Origin: Propioniciclava flava
GTDB taxonomy: Bacteria; Actinomycetota; Actinomycetes; Propionibacteriales; Propionibacteriaceae
Assembly (NCBI RefSeq): GCF_004126535.1
Contig: NZ_PPCV01000003.1
Coordinates: 310,001 to 374,000 of the forward strand
DNA: 64,000 nt
Direction of reading: 5' to 3'
The notes under the pieces were generated by a model. It made no database searches. It saw nothing but the letters and a program-made list of their open reading frames with translations, and had not been told where the DNA came from. Shown here piece by piece: positions 36,958-47,378 of the stretch (position 1 is the first letter of the stretch; every line of letters starts with the position of its first letter). Position numbers and translations under genes: made by a program.

Positions 36958-38088
36958 CTATGTCGAGTCCGACACGGCTTGAACCATCGACAGGACCAGG
37001 TCCTCGAGCTTTCCAATCTCGGTGCGGACGGCGTCCAGCGTGAGCGTTGGCGCGAACTGCATGCGCGCGCCAAAGAGGCACTCGCGGTACTTCTGCTTCG
37101 CAACCGCCATGCCGAACCCTTTGCCCAGCCAAGGTGCGCTGCCAGCGTCCACAATCGACTGCCACCCACGTCGGTCGATCGGGTGGTTCGGGCGGGCGGG
37201 AGTACGTTGCCAAGGCCATGGGGAGTGGGATGCGTCCCCGTCTGGCAGCACGGTGGCTTCAAACACCTTCTTCAGCAGCTCCCAGTCGAAGGCCTCCGAG
37301 GTGTCGGTGTCGCTCAAGCGCAGCCCGATCAACGGAGCCGGGCCCTTGACCCGATCCCGGTATTGGCGAGTTGGATGCGGACGCCACTCGTAGGCGCTGA
37401 ATCCTTCTTGGACCTCGACCTGGACCCTCAGGTTCGGCACGACGGTGTCCTTCCAGAGCCGGAGTACCCACTGCCCGCCACCGGATGACTGGACGAAGTC
37501 GCTGTGGAGCCGGTCGGTGGGCGGATGGCTGGCCAGCCAGGCTATCCGCGCCCGGAGGGCCAACTCGAACCCGGCGGCGTCGTCGGGGACGTCGTTCCAC
37601 ACCGTCGCCCCGTCCACCCGAGGGACCAACTCGTCCAGCTGCCGGCGCCATGCCTGCGCAGTCCGGGCCACCCACGAGTTGGAACTTGTGGCGAAGGCGG
37701 CGAGGAGCGACTCCCAGGTGAGCGACTGCCACGGGGCAGGGACCATCACCGGCAGGTCCGCCAAGTGCAGTACGTGGTACGAGTCGGCGCCAGCGAAGGC
37801 AGTCTCGTAGCGCTGCAGTTGGTCGAGGCCGAGATCCGACAGCACCTTCACCTCGATCGCGGCCGCGGGCTCGCCGCCCGCCATGAGCAGCAGGTCCAAC
37901 CGCTCCCCCCGAACGGCTGTGCCGGCGACAGACACCTCCCGCCTCACGTCATCGACCATGGCACCGCCGATGAACTGGGCGAGTGGGTGCGGGTCGGTGA
38001 GCACAAGGGTGGCCAGCAGGTCACTCCACCGGTTCTCGTTCCAACCCGGCGCCAGGAACCGTAGGTCGGGCATCGTGGTCGCTGCCAT
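36958..38088 (-). CDS. PD-(D/E)XK nuclease-family protein
   Basis: 376 aa from the ATG at 38088 (MAATTMPDLRFLAPGW); upstream frame looks non-coding. The N-terminal core carries GERLDLLLMAGGEPAAAIEV followed by K, giving Asp65, Glu79 and Lys81 of a PD-(D/E)XK site, and QLQRY (Gln90, Tyr94) fits the QxxxY motif. The C-terminal 250 residues are not recognised and may sense or bind DNA. There is no methylase next to it, so it is more likely a stand-alone defence or repair nuclease than a restriction enzyme. Confidence 0.72.
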   Translation of the reverse strand: MAATTMPDLRFLAPGWNENRWSDLLATLVLTDPHPLAQFIGGAMVDDVRREVSVAGTAVRGERLDLLLMAGGEPAAAIEVKVLSDLGLDQLQRYETAFAGADSYHVLHLADLPVMVPAPWQSLTWESLLAAFATSSNSWVARTAQAWRRQLDELVPRVDGATVWNDVPDDAAGFELALRARIAWLASHPPTDRLHSDFVQSSGGGQWVLRLWKDTVVPNLRVQVEVQEGFSAYEWRPHPTRQYRDRVKGPAPLIGLRLSDTDTSEAFDWELLKKVFEATVLPDGDASHSPWPWQRTPARPNHPIDRRGWQSIVDAGSAPWLGKGFGMAVAKQKYRECLFGARMQFAPTLTLDAVRTEIGKLEDLVLSMVQAVSDST

Positions 38089-38441
38089 GGAGAAAACCCT
38101 CTCAAAGACCGGCTCCGATGGGGCCGCGTCCCGGATACTCCGTGGCGATGTGCGCCACATCAGGATGCTACGACTACCGGAGACCCAGTCAGGGGGACAG
38201 CTGTCGGCGACGCGCCATGTGGTACTCGTCCCTACCCGGGGAGCCAGCCTTCGACGTACGCTTCTGCCGCAGGGTGCGCGAGGGTGGCCTGTCGGCTGCC
38301 GGTACCCGAAGCGCAGACCCGCTCATGCCGCGCTGCGGGCAGCTGGCCGGCAGTGCTCTAAGAGCGCGGCTGTTCGGAGGAGGCCTCCCCGGGGTGTATC
38401 GATTGGCGCCGGACGCGGCGAGAACCGTCTTGGAAGTGGAG
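38089..38441. other. Non-coding stretch between two minus-strand genes
   Basis: 353 bp. A plus-strand open frame across 38118-38612 runs over the end of the next gene in antisense and has no ribosome site. I see no RNA, repeat or terminator that I can support. Confidence 0.4.
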
Positions 38442-39146
38442 TCATCGGCGGCCACAGGAATAGCCAGCCAACATTGCAGCAACGTGATCATTGTCATCGA
38501 GCTCGAAGATTGCCCCCGTGGTGTCCCCGACGAAGATGGAGAACACGCGGTCGCCGGCGTCACCTTCGACACCCGCATAGTCCCACTCTTCACTGTCGAA
38601 GCGCGTCTCTAGGATGGCGAGCGGCGTACCGATAGCTGTGCCGGCGGGTCCTGTCGCGTTCGGGGACAAGCCCGGACGACCATCGAGCGTCGGGTCTATG
38701 CGCCAGCCGGAAACCGAGCCGGGCGGGTAGGTCTCGCCATACTCGTCACCGGTGTCTACCTCGTGCAGGACCACCACGGAGAAGTCACCCCAGCGGTATG
38801 TCGTGTTCCGCAATGAACTGCTACCACAGGTCGCGGAGTCTGCTTTCTCGTCCGGCTCACCGAGCGCAGCTATCAAGGTGCTGGTCGATTGCGGGCCGTC
38901 GCGGCCCATCTGCTGTCCATCCACAGCAATCCAGCCGCCGGCCAGACCACTCAGTGTTGGCCACACACGGTCAGTTGGTAGACGGCCGGCTGGTGTGGCG
39001 TCTACCGGATCTGTCGTCGCGGACACCTGAGGCCCTCCAGTGGGGGTGCTGCTCCCAGATGTTCCACTGCTGGGCGCGGTACATGACGATGCGGCGATCG
39101 CCAGCGTGACGATCAGGGTCACAAGTCGCAATGAACGATGTTCCAT
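38442..39146 (-). CDS. Predicted lipoprotein or secreted protein
   Basis: 234 aa from the ATG at 39146 (MEHRSLRLVTLIVTLAIAAS). A basic start, hydrophobic core and AASSC give a signal peptide with a weak lipobox, followed by a Ser/Thr/Gly/Pro linker typical of actinobacterial lipoproteins. The mature domain (LAGGWIAVDGQQMGRDG, YRWGDFSVVVLHEVDTG, IFVGDTTGAIFELDDND) is beta-rich with Cys near the middle and the end. No family was recognised. Confidence 0.65.
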   Translation of the reverse strand: MEHRSLRLVTLIVTLAIAASSCTAPSSGTSGSSTPTGGPQVSATTDPVDATPAGRLPTDRVWPTLSGLAGGWIAVDGQQMGRDGPQSTSTLIAALGEPDEKADSATCGSSSLRNTTYRWGDFSVVVLHEVDTGDEYGETYPPGSVSGWRIDPTLDGRPGLSPNATGPAGTAIGTPLAILETRFDSEEWDYAGVEGDAGDRVFSIFVGDTTGAIFELDDNDHVAAMLAGYSCGRR

Positions 39147-39366
39147 CCGTGCCTCCATGCTGAGGGTGTGAAACGAGTGTGCCCTGCTTCGCATCCCCAC
39201 AGCAGACGGCACGCGGCCCTTCCGTCCCAGAGGCGGTGAGCAGCCTCCGAGCGCAAATTGCCGCTTGTGTTCTCTCGTCGCAACGTCCGCAAATGCCGCC
39301 GGTCGTGGATCACCATCATGCCAACCATCTACAGAATGGGATGCTTTCGGAGAAGGTCGAGATGAC

Positions 39367-40335
39367 CTAGGTCAGGTTGGGCGGAAGTGCCAGGTTGTGC
39401 TTCTGAGCGAGGTGGATCGTCTGGCTGTAGCGCACGGAGGTTTTGGCCAGCGATCCCAGCACCGTGCCATTGATTCCAGCGGAGGTGACGACCGCGATCG
39501 CGGGCATCTTGGCCACGACCTTCTCGATCGGGATGTGTTGCCCGTTGCTCACTTGCTTCAGTAGCTTCTCGACCGCAGCAGCAATGCGGTGATCGTTGCG
39601 GAACTTGTCGCTCCAGCGCACCCGTCCCGCGCCCTCGACGAAGGCATCTCTCGCCCCCTTGACGGTGCCTGCCTTGGGTGCTTGGGCCGTCCAAGCCTTG
39701 CGGATCATGCGGTCCAAATGGTTGCGTCCGGCGTCCCCAGCGGGGTCGAGTCCGTAGGCGTGCGCGGCGCGAGTGGCGATCGCGGTGGACAGTGCGTGCA
39801 TGATGATCAGGTCGAGACCGATAGCTGCCACCGACCCTGCGATGGGGACAAAGGTGATGAGCCCAAGCGCGGCCCCCTCCACGACACCGGTGGTGCGGCA
39901 CCGCCACACGAAGCCGCGCGTGACTTCGTCGAGGTCTTCCAAGTCTAGTTCTCGCAGGTCGGTCAGGCTCGCGACTGGGCGGCCTTGATCGCGGTGGTGA
40001 GCGTAGATCGCCTCAGGGTCACTGAACTCCTGGACAGTTTCAGTGACCCACTCGATCAATCCGAGTGCCGCCTCCGCGGTCGGCTCCAGTGCTCGGTCTA
40101 TGACGATGCCGCCAATGTCCTTGACGGGCTGCGGAGTGACAGCGCTGATGTATCCGCGAGTCGCTGTGGCGGCCTCTTTGATCCTCGCGACCGCGGCATC
40201 CTTAGCTTGTTCGGCTTTCGGGGGGAGGCTACGGCGGCTTGCCTTGCGCTGCCAGAACTCGTCGAGCTCGGTCCACGCCTTCGCCTCATAGGGCGACATC
40301 CGGGGCCGATCGGTGGTGGCTTCGCTGCTGGTCAC
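39367..40335 (-). CDS. EcsC-family protein
   Basis: 322 aa from a GTG at 40335; an ATG at 40299 is also possible. The pattern of a helical start (AWTELDEFWQRK), a central small-residue amphipathic region (VVEGAALGLITFVPIAGSVA then AIGLDLIIMHALSTAIATRA AH split by the family's AxxYGxD, here HAYGLDP) and a helical tail fits EcsC. EcsC proteins are found widely, and some sit in defence islands. Their activity is unknown; the hydrophobic segments suggest membrane association. The neighbouring genes give no operon context. Confidence 0.72.
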   Translation of the reverse strand: MTSSEATTDRPRMSPYEAKAWTELDEFWQRKASRRSLPPKAEQAKDAAVARIKEAATATRGYISAVTPQPVKDIGGIVIDRALEPTAEAALGLIEWVTETVQEFSDPEAIYAHHRDQGRPVASLTDLRELDLEDLDEVTRGFVWRCRTTGVVEGAALGLITFVPIAGSVAAIGLDLIIMHALSTAIATRAAHAYGLDPAGDAGRNHLDRMIRKAWTAQAPKAGTVKGARDAFVEGAGRVRWSDKFRNDHRIAAAVEKLLKQVSNGQHIPIEKVVAKMPAIAVVTSAGINGTVLGSLAKTSVRYSQTIHLAQKHNLALPPNLT

Positions 40336-40534
40336 GGCCCTACATAAGCACACCACGGCGGGGCTACGCCGCCCCGTCGTCATTCCCGTGTCTGGTGTGC
40401 AGCGGCCCGGCCCTCTTTACTGAACGCCCCGCCGTCGAAGGAGGGGGCATCCGATCATGCCGCTGCGGGCTGAGCGTCAGGTGCACGCTTGGATCGGTCC
40501 AGAGGCGGTATGGACCTTGCCTTTGCAGATGCAG

Positions 40535-41251
40535 TCACGACTCAGGGCGCCCGCCCTGGTGGACGCCATGTTGGTTGCCTCCATCCGCAAGGCTCAGATC
40601 CTCCGAGAGGTCTCGAAGGCGTTCCCAGGCGTCTTTGAGGAACCCGTTGTAGGCACCCACGAGATGATGCAGGGAGACGTTCTTGAAGGTCGGGCTTGAT
40701 CCGAGCTTGTTGCGCGTGACAGAGAGCGATGCCACGCACGGCTCAAGTGCACCAACCACATTCAGGTCAGACTGGAGGAAGGAGTGCTTGTGGGCGTTGG
40801 AAACGCTATTAAGCGTCTCCAAGAGCCAACGATGCGTCTCGAAGATGGGCCACCCGAGCGTAAGGGAACTGGAAACGGAGTCGACGATGAGCTTGTTGGG
40901 GTATGCCCCGTCGTCGAGTCGCTTCGTCAGCACCCAAACGAGCGTAACCAACTCGTCTGAGGCGCGCCGAAGCAGTGAAACGGCTTCTTCGGCGGTGAGC
41001 CAATGGAGAGTGCAATGGTCAACCGTTCCCGGGAGCATCGCCTTTCGAAACACCTCCCAATGTCCATAGCACTCGCTGAGCCGTAGGTTGGCGTGGGAAA
41101 GCCTCTGCCCGATCTTCATTAGCTTGAGCTGCATATTCCCCCAGGGGGTGTCGGGAGGCAGCCAGAAGAAGTCCTGTGCGAGCGTGATCGAGTCGAATGG
41201 CTCGCCGGTGGGTTTCAAGACGAGGGGGAACACCGGACCTAGCGTACTCAC
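40535..41251 (-). CDS. Hypothetical protein (helical, possibly HEPN-like)
   Basis: 238 aa, with the start taken as a GTG at 41251 because the frame upstream has shadow-like composition. It is a soluble helical protein with AEEAVSLLRRASDELVTLVW and, later, ETLNSVSNAHKHSFLQSD. The N-x-x-K-H arrangement before a helix recalls HEPN-type proteins, but the catalytic R-x-H motif is not evident. No family was recognised. Its place in the island beside other single-gene defence candidates is the only functional hint. Confidence 0.55.
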   Translation of the reverse strand: MSTLGPVFPLVLKPTGEPFDSITLAQDFFWLPPDTPWGNMQLKLMKIGQRLSHANLRLSECYGHWEVFRKAMLPGTVDHCTLHWLTAEEAVSLLRRASDELVTLVWVLTKRLDDGAYPNKLIVDSVSSSLTLGWPIFETHRWLLETLNSVSNAHKHSFLQSDLNVVGALEPCVASLSVTRNKLGSSPTFKNVSLHHLVGAYNGFLKDAWERLRDLSEDLSLADGGNQHGVHQGGRPES

Positions 41252-41403
41252 GCGCGGCGCAGGACGCGGAAAGGGGACGCCGCGCAGCGCACAACGGCCG
41301 ACGCGCGGATCTGCCGCTGTCAGGTCGTTGGCAACAGCGGTGCTGCTGCCGTGTCTCCCCCGATCCCCACCGGTCATCGGCGAGCCATGTGGCGCCAACG
41401 TGG

Positions 41404-44400
41404 CTAGCGGTCGACCCCACGGGATGGGGCACGTGCCGGCACGGGGGAGTCGCCGGGATGGGCAGCGGTGCGACCGGGACGGCTGGTCACGCGCTCGTGA
41501 ACGCCTACGGCTTCAGCGTGCGCGAGCCGGGTCTTGACGTGGGTGACGTCACGCAGGGCGATTGCGGCTGAACCGCGCGGATCCTGGTTCCAGGCATTGA
41601 CCAGGTCGTGGAGGGCCGTGCGGAGCAGGCCGGCGGGCAGTCTCAAGCGTTCGGCAACGTCCTGGGTGCCGGTCTCCCAGCGTTCGGGTGGGGAGGCTGC
41701 GATGACTCGGAGCGCGTCGACCGCCGCTTCGCTCGCCGGCAGGTGCGCGAAGCGTTCGTCAACGAGCTGGTCGGCGAGCGGCCTCGCGCGCTTGAGCGCG
41801 GCGGCGAGGACGCCCGCGCTTCCGGTGGCGACGAGGTCGGCAGGGTCGGTGCCGTCGGGCAGTTCCGCGTGTCGGGGATCGTGTCCGTGGGGGGTGAGGA
41901 TCCAGTAGTCGCGTTCGGCGGCGACGCGACCGGCGAGGTCGGCGTCGGTGGCGACGATCGGCGTCCGGTGCCCGTGCTGGCGGAGTTGGGCGGCTTGGTC
42001 GTCGGTGAGGGAGGTTCCCAAGGGAGCGACGCCGACGTACGTGCCGCCGGTGGCGAGGGTGATGGCGATGGCGTCCAGGGGGCCTTCGACGATGACGGGG
42101 GTGACGCCGGGGCCGAGGGGTCCGGTGGTGTAGAGCTGGTCGCCCTTGTGGAACAGGGGGGTGTCGCCGGTGTTGAGGTACTTGGGACCGGCCTTGTCGT
42201 CGTCGGTGCGGTCGGGGTGGCGGCGTCCGACGAAGCCGAGGATGACGCCGTCATGCCGGATCGGGAAGACGGCCCGGTCGCGGAACCGGTCGATGAGTCG
42301 GCCGGTTGAGGCCCGGGTGGCGACCCCCGCGGCGAGCATCTCCTCGTCGGTGACGCCGAGCCGGTGGAGGTGACCGACGAGGGTCGTCCAGCCAGCGGGG
42401 GCGTAGCCGGGGTGCAGGTCGGGGTGTCCGGTGAGGTCGATGCCGAACCGTGATTCGAGGTAGGGCCGGGCCCACGATCCCGGGAGACGGTCGGCGTAGA
42501 AGCTGGCGGTGAGCTGGTTGATGTGGGCGAGGCGTTCGGGGGTGGAGGGGCAGTCGCGCCACGCGTCGGCGCGTTCGAACATCTTGTGGAGGTCGTGCTC
42601 GGTGGGCTCGGGGAGGCCCATCGTGTCGCGGATCATCACCTGCAACGCCAGCCCTGCCCCCGCGTCCAAATCGTCTGGGTTGGCGTCCCACGGTTCGGCG
42701 TCGAGGGTGTCGACGGCGATCGGCGCGACAGCTTCGTCCGGGTCGCCGATGAGGATCGGGTTGGTGGGTTCGTGGCCGTGCCACAGGTCGGCGGGTGGTT
42801 CCTCGGCAGGGTGCGGAGGTTCGGGTTCCTGGTCGAACGAGCTGTGGGGGTCGGTGAGGGTCGAGATGCGCCAGACGAGGGCGAGGCAGTCGTCGACCTG
42901 CTGGTTGTTGCCGGCGCCCACGCTGAGGAGGTCGGTGGGGGTCCAGCCTTGCCGGATGCCGTGGTCGACGGCGGTGACGAGGGCGGGCCACCAGCGGCTG
43001 GCCTGCAGTTCGTTGGCGCGTTCGGTGCCGAGTGTGTCGGCGAGGGTGGTGGTCCAGGCGGGGGTGAGGGGTTGGTCGGTGTCGAGGGCGGCGGGGGTGA
43101 GGTGGCGGGCGATGCGCCACCACAGGGCGGCCGCGGCGTGGTCGTCGGGCAGGTTTCCCTCACCGGCCGCTGCGTGGAGCAGAGTGCGGGCGTTGAGTCC
43201 GGACGCCGACAGGTGCGCGAGCCGGCTGGCGAGGGTGGAGGTGAAGCCGTCCCCAGCGAGGCGCGGTTCGAGGTGGCGCAGGAGGGGTCCCCACTCAGCC
43301 ATCGCGGGTTGGCGGTCACCAGTAAGGCGGCGGTCGAGGTGGCGTTGCCAGCGAGCGGCTGCTTTCGGGAATTGGCGTTCGCCGGTGGGGCGCAGGTCGG
43401 TGTCGGGGACGCCGATCGCGGCGCGCCAGACGGTGAGCTCGGCGATAGTTTGTCCGGTGGGCTGTCCGAGGATGGACGCTAACCAGGCCGGCGTCCGCCC
43501 CGCAGTGAGCGCTTCTTGGTGGACGGTGTCGCCGAGTTCGCTGACCAGGCGGGCGCGGGCGTTCAGGTAGGGACCCCATTCGGGGTGTTCCCGCAGTCTG
43601 TTCGGGACGGCGGGGAGCCAGGGCAGCGGCCCGGGTCGGCTGCCGCGTAGTCCGGTGGCGTCGAGGCGCCAGTCGAGGACGGCGGCCGGATCCCCGGCAC
43701 CGGTCAACGGTTGTTCGGTGGCGGCGCGGCGAAGTTCGGTGAGGGGGTCATGGCCGTCGGCGGCGATCAGGAGCAGGCGGGCGCGGAGCGCGGGCCAGGC
43801 GTCGCACCACGGAACGCCGGGGAGTGCGTGGTCGACCTGGCGTTCCAGCGCATGGACGGCGAGGTCGCCGGCGACGTCTTCGGCGGCCGCCGATAGGGCG
43901 TCGGTGTAGCGGGCGACGGCCTCCCCGAGCCGGACGCGCGGGTCACCCAGGTGCTGTTGAAGGCTCGTCGCTGAGATGGGGGCGGTGTCGCGGGCGAGGA
44001 TCTGTTCCAGGACATCGGTGGCCGTCAACGGGTGGACGGTCTCGGGGCGGATGACAGTGTGTGGGTCGCCGTCGCCGACGACCTGGAGGTACACGTGGTT
44101 GGCGTGCCGTCCGCGGGTGAGCATCGTGTACAGCTGCTGGCGGCCTTCGGTCCCGGTGGCGAGGCCGTGCATGGTGTCGACGGACACGCCTTGGGCGGTG
44201 TGCACGGTGGAGGCATAGCCGAGTTCGGTCGAGGTGGTGACGTAGTCGGCGGGCAGGACCACGCTGCGTCGGCTGCGGGTGTGGAGGGCGCGGACGCTGC
44301 CGTCGCCGGGGAGGGCGGTGATGCTCCAGCGGTCGCCGTTCTTGACCCAGTCGGTCGCGGACACGCGGAGTCGGCGGTCGTTGGTGCGGGTGATGATCAC

Positions 44401-45873
44401 GTCGCCGACCGAAGCGGACAGCCCATCGGCGAGTTCGACTTCGTGGCTGGGGAGGGTGCCGTTGAGGCGGTGGTGGCGGGCGCGGGTGTTCAACTCGGCG
44501 ACGAGGTCGCGGGTGGGGGCGAGCATGATCGTGTCCAGGCCGGCGGTTCGGTCGGTTTGCCAGGCGTCGAACACGTCGTCGGTGATCGTGGCCAGGTCGC
44601 CGACGTGGACGCGGTCGTGGTCGAGGTAGAAGCCGAGTGCTTCGGGGTTCCCATCGCGGAGGGCGAGGCTGGCGCCGCCTTCGGCGGGGTCGGCGAAGCG
44701 GACGAGTTCGTTCAACCGGGCGGCTCCGTGGCGGGTGGCGATGTCACGCAGGACGCCGCCGGCGCCGATCGCCGCCAACTGTTGGTCGTCACCGACCAGC
44801 CGGACACTCGCCCCACGTTCGAGGATGTGCCCGACGGCGGCATCCAAGGAGAGGGTGTCGGCCATGCCTGCTTCGTCGATCACGACCAGCGTGCTGGGCC
44901 CGATTCGGGCGGCCCAGTCAGGCAGGTCGTCGTGGTCGATGGACCAGGTGAGCTTGGCGAGAGTGTCGGTGTGGGTGTCGATCTGGGAGCCCAAGGCGGC
45001 GGCCGCGGCCGCGGAGGGGGCGAGGCCGACCACGGTGCCGCCGGCCTGCTGCCACGCCAACGAGAGGGCGCGCATGGCGGTAGTCTTGCCCGACCCGGCT
45101 GGTGCGATCGCGACCTGGACCCGTGCCCCGGAGCACGCCATCGCCCGGACGAGCGCTACCTGCCCGGCGTTCAACTCGACCCCGTTCGCCGCCGTCTCCA
45201 GTAGAGCGACCTCGACGGTGGCCGGGTCGACGGTGCGGCCGTCGTGGCGTCCGGCCGCGTCCACGAGCCGTTGCTCGGCGGCGAGGATCCGCGGTGAGGT
45301 GAACAACTCAGCCCCCGCCACCGTGTAGACCGACTGGCCGTCCACGCGCTGCAACGCTGCAGGTTCGGCGATCGCTTCCGCGGAGACGGCGAGCGGAAGG
45401 GAGTGCTCGCCCAGCGCGGTCGCGACGAGCCGTTCCACGGCGGCGTCGAGTTGGGCGGTGGGGATGCTGGCGGCACGGGCGCGGCGTTGCGCTTCGGCGC
45501 GGACGTGCCAGGCCTGCCAGGTCGCCCGGGAGCCCTCGACCGTGGCGACGATGCTCGCGGCCGTGCGGGTGAACCAGGCCTCATCCAAGGTGGGGGCGCT
45601 GGCGCGCGTGGGGTGGAGGGCGGTGTGGAGCATGCGACCGATGCCGTCCGGGCCACCCAGCACGGCTTCGGCCTGGGTGCGCCAAGCGGTGCGCTGCTCG
45701 GCAAGGGTGCGGGGTTCGTGCTTCGCGTCGCGGGTCTCGAGGTTGGCCTGTTGGGCCAGGGCGAGGGTCTCGATCGGGGTCGGCGGACGCCCGTGGGTGG
45801 CCTGGAACTCGACGGCGAGTTCGTCCTGGCGGGCTTCAATGCTGCGCCGGCGGGCCGACCAGCGGGTGTTCAA
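41404..45873 (-). pseudogene. TraA/MobF relaxase-helicase relic: relaxase domain missing, TOPRIM domain kept
   Basis: 1489 codons remain, from a possible TTG at 45873. The frame hits a stop at 45922, where the TrwC relaxase domain (about 400 residues with catalytic Tyr and three His) should begin. What remains is the RecD-like helicase (Walker A APAGSGKTTAMRALSLAW near residue 260, Walker B LVVIDEAGMAD), a long middle, and a DnaG/TOPRIM-type domain near residues 1215-1350 (YLNTGDTPLFHKGDQLY, VIVEGPLDAIAITLATGG, VATDADLAGRVAAER). This helicase-primase could still be expressed, but it cannot nick an origin of transfer. The break at about 45900 coincides with the next gene's start region. Confidence 0.8.
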
Positions 45874-45940
45874 CGCCGGGTCGACGCCGTCGATCTCCGG
45901 CGGCCGCTGCCTGGTCGGCCACTACGACCAGGGTGAGTAC

Positions 45941-46315
45941 GTGGCCGGCTGGCCCGAGGTGGCCTGCGAGTCCATCCGGGCGATCAACCACCTGACGGAC
46001 CACGGTCCCATCCCGGCGCCCACGCTTTACCGCGTCCTGGGCGAACTCAAGGGCGTCGGCCACTTCCTGCCGCAGGCCTTGGCCCAGATGACGCGCGGAC
46101 TTCAGGAGTCGCTGGGGCTGTACCGGGTCTACGACGCTCGGGCCCCGGCCGACTCGGTCCTCGAGGCCACCCTCCTGCTGAACCAGGCCCTCCGGAAGGC
46201 CGCCGAGCTCGGCAAACTCCTCGAAGCCGCGCAGGCTGCCATCAGCGAGCAGGGCTACCACGACGAAGACGAGGGGGATCCCACCCTCTTCGACGACGGG
46301 GACGACCCACGATGA
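45941..46315 (+). CDS. Hypothetical protein of the transfer region (5' end uncertain)
   Basis: 124 aa from a GTG at 45941 with AGGGTGAG just upstream; the frame is open far to the left, but that part is antisense to traA. The sequence AGWPEVACESIRAINHLT then LYRVLGELKGVGHFLPQALA is helical and ends in an acidic tail. It stands head to head with the truncated traA, only about 20 bp from where that frame dies, so its own N-terminus may also have been lost in the same rearrangement. It is coupled to the next gene by ATGA. The function is unknown. Confidence 0.6.
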   Translation: MAGWPEVACESIRAINHLTDHGPIPAPTLYRVLGELKGVGHFLPQALAQMTRGLQESLGLYRVYDARAPADSVLEATLLLNQALRKAAELGKLLEAAQAAISEQGYHDEDEGDPTLFDDGDDPR

Positions 46316-47082
46316 GCGACCCGATCACGACAGTGCCGCCGCGCGCCAACGCCCTAGGCGTGCTGCTCAAGGCCGCCGTCGTGATCCCCGACCTCATCAT
46401 CGCCAGCCTGCTCTGGCTGGTGATCATCGCCCTGCTTCCGCCGGTCGCCGGCTTCGTGCTCACGGTCGGAGGCTTGATCTTCGCCGCGGTGCTCGCGGCC
46501 GGGCTCGGCGAGGATCTGACCGTTCGGGTGTTGTACCGGGCCCGCCGTGCCACTCCCGCCGAGGCGCCGCATCTGGCCGTGGCGCGGCGGATCGCCACCC
46601 GCCGTTTGGACGCCGACGGCGTCCGGCTGCGGATCGTCAGTCACGGACCGCTCGTCGGAACGGCCGGACGCCAGCACGTCCTCCTGCGCAAGGACGTCGT
46701 GGCCGCCTACTGCACCAACCAGGTGGCCGCCCATCAGGTCGCCGCGATGATCGCCCAGGGCTTCGGATGTCTCCGCCACGGCCACACCCGCTTCGACCTG
46801 CTCTGGACGTTCTGGACCATCCCTTGGGACCTCGTCCGCGGCCTCGCCCACGCCATCGGACGCCGCCTTGCTTGGCTCCCGCTGGTTCAGTTCGCTTGGC
46901 GGATCCGGATCGTCGTCGGCACCATCGCCGTGATCCTCGAAGCACAGGCCGGACGCTGGCCGTCGGCGATCTTCATCATCGCGTTCATTGCGCTGAGCTA
47001 CGTCATGCCTTCGTCGGCGCGCTCGTGGGAGCGTCACTTGTTGCAGCACTCACCCCTGATGTTGCGAGCCGCAAGCTCCTGA
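46312..47082 (+). CDS. Multi-span membrane protein, possibly a degenerate M48-like protein
   Basis: 256 aa, ATG overlapping the previous stop. Spans lie near residues 15-65 (VVIPDLIIASLLWLVIIALL and VLTVGGLIFAAVLAAGL) and near 190-235. The soluble loop VLLRKDVVAAYCTNQVAAHQ VAAMIAQGFGCLRHGH is placed like the helix that holds HExxH in M48 peptidases, but here it reads HQVAAM, so no zinc protease site is present. It is coupled to the upstream hypothetical gene, suggesting a shared role, perhaps in mating-pair or envelope functions. The M48 comparison is tentative. Confidence 0.6.
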   Translation: MSDPITTVPPRANALGVLLKAAVVIPDLIIASLLWLVIIALLPPVAGFVLTVGGLIFAAVLAAGLGEDLTVRVLYRARRATPAEAPHLAVARRIATRRLDADGVRLRIVSHGPLVGTAGRQHVLLRKDVVAAYCTNQVAAHQVAAMIAQGFGCLRHGHTRFDLLWTFWTIPWDLVRGLAHAIGRRLAWLPLVQFAWRIRIVVGTIAVILEAQAGRWPSAIFIIAFIALSYVMPSSARSWERHLLQHSPLMLRAASS

Positions 47083-47378
47083 AGTGCCGTCGTGAGAACG
47101 CAGGTGGACGCACGAGGCGTCATGGGATGCGGTCGCTGCTGCGGCTGCGCCGAACTGAGCGAGATGTACTCGTCGAGGAGGAGATTCTGGGTCTCCATGA
47201 TGCGCCTGTCCTCGAGGCCCCGGTCGAGGCGCTCGGGCCGCCTCCTCTGAATGAGCCTCGATTGTGATCTCATCTGTCTGTCCGGTAGGCAGGATGGTCG
47301 AAGGCGTCATCTCTCTGACTGCCAGCCGTGGGAACACCTCCCCTCACCGGACCCGCGAGGTAGTCGTTGCCCGTGTTC

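Noticed and set aside
38118-38612. Plus-strand frame across the gap after the PD-(D/E)XK gene
   Set aside because: It runs antisense through the end of the lipoprotein gene and has no ribosome site or motif.
47034-47273. 79-codon minus-strand frame downstream of drmC
   Set aside because: Part of it looks protein-like, but it overlaps the end of the convergent membrane-protein gene, has no ribosome site and no recognised family.
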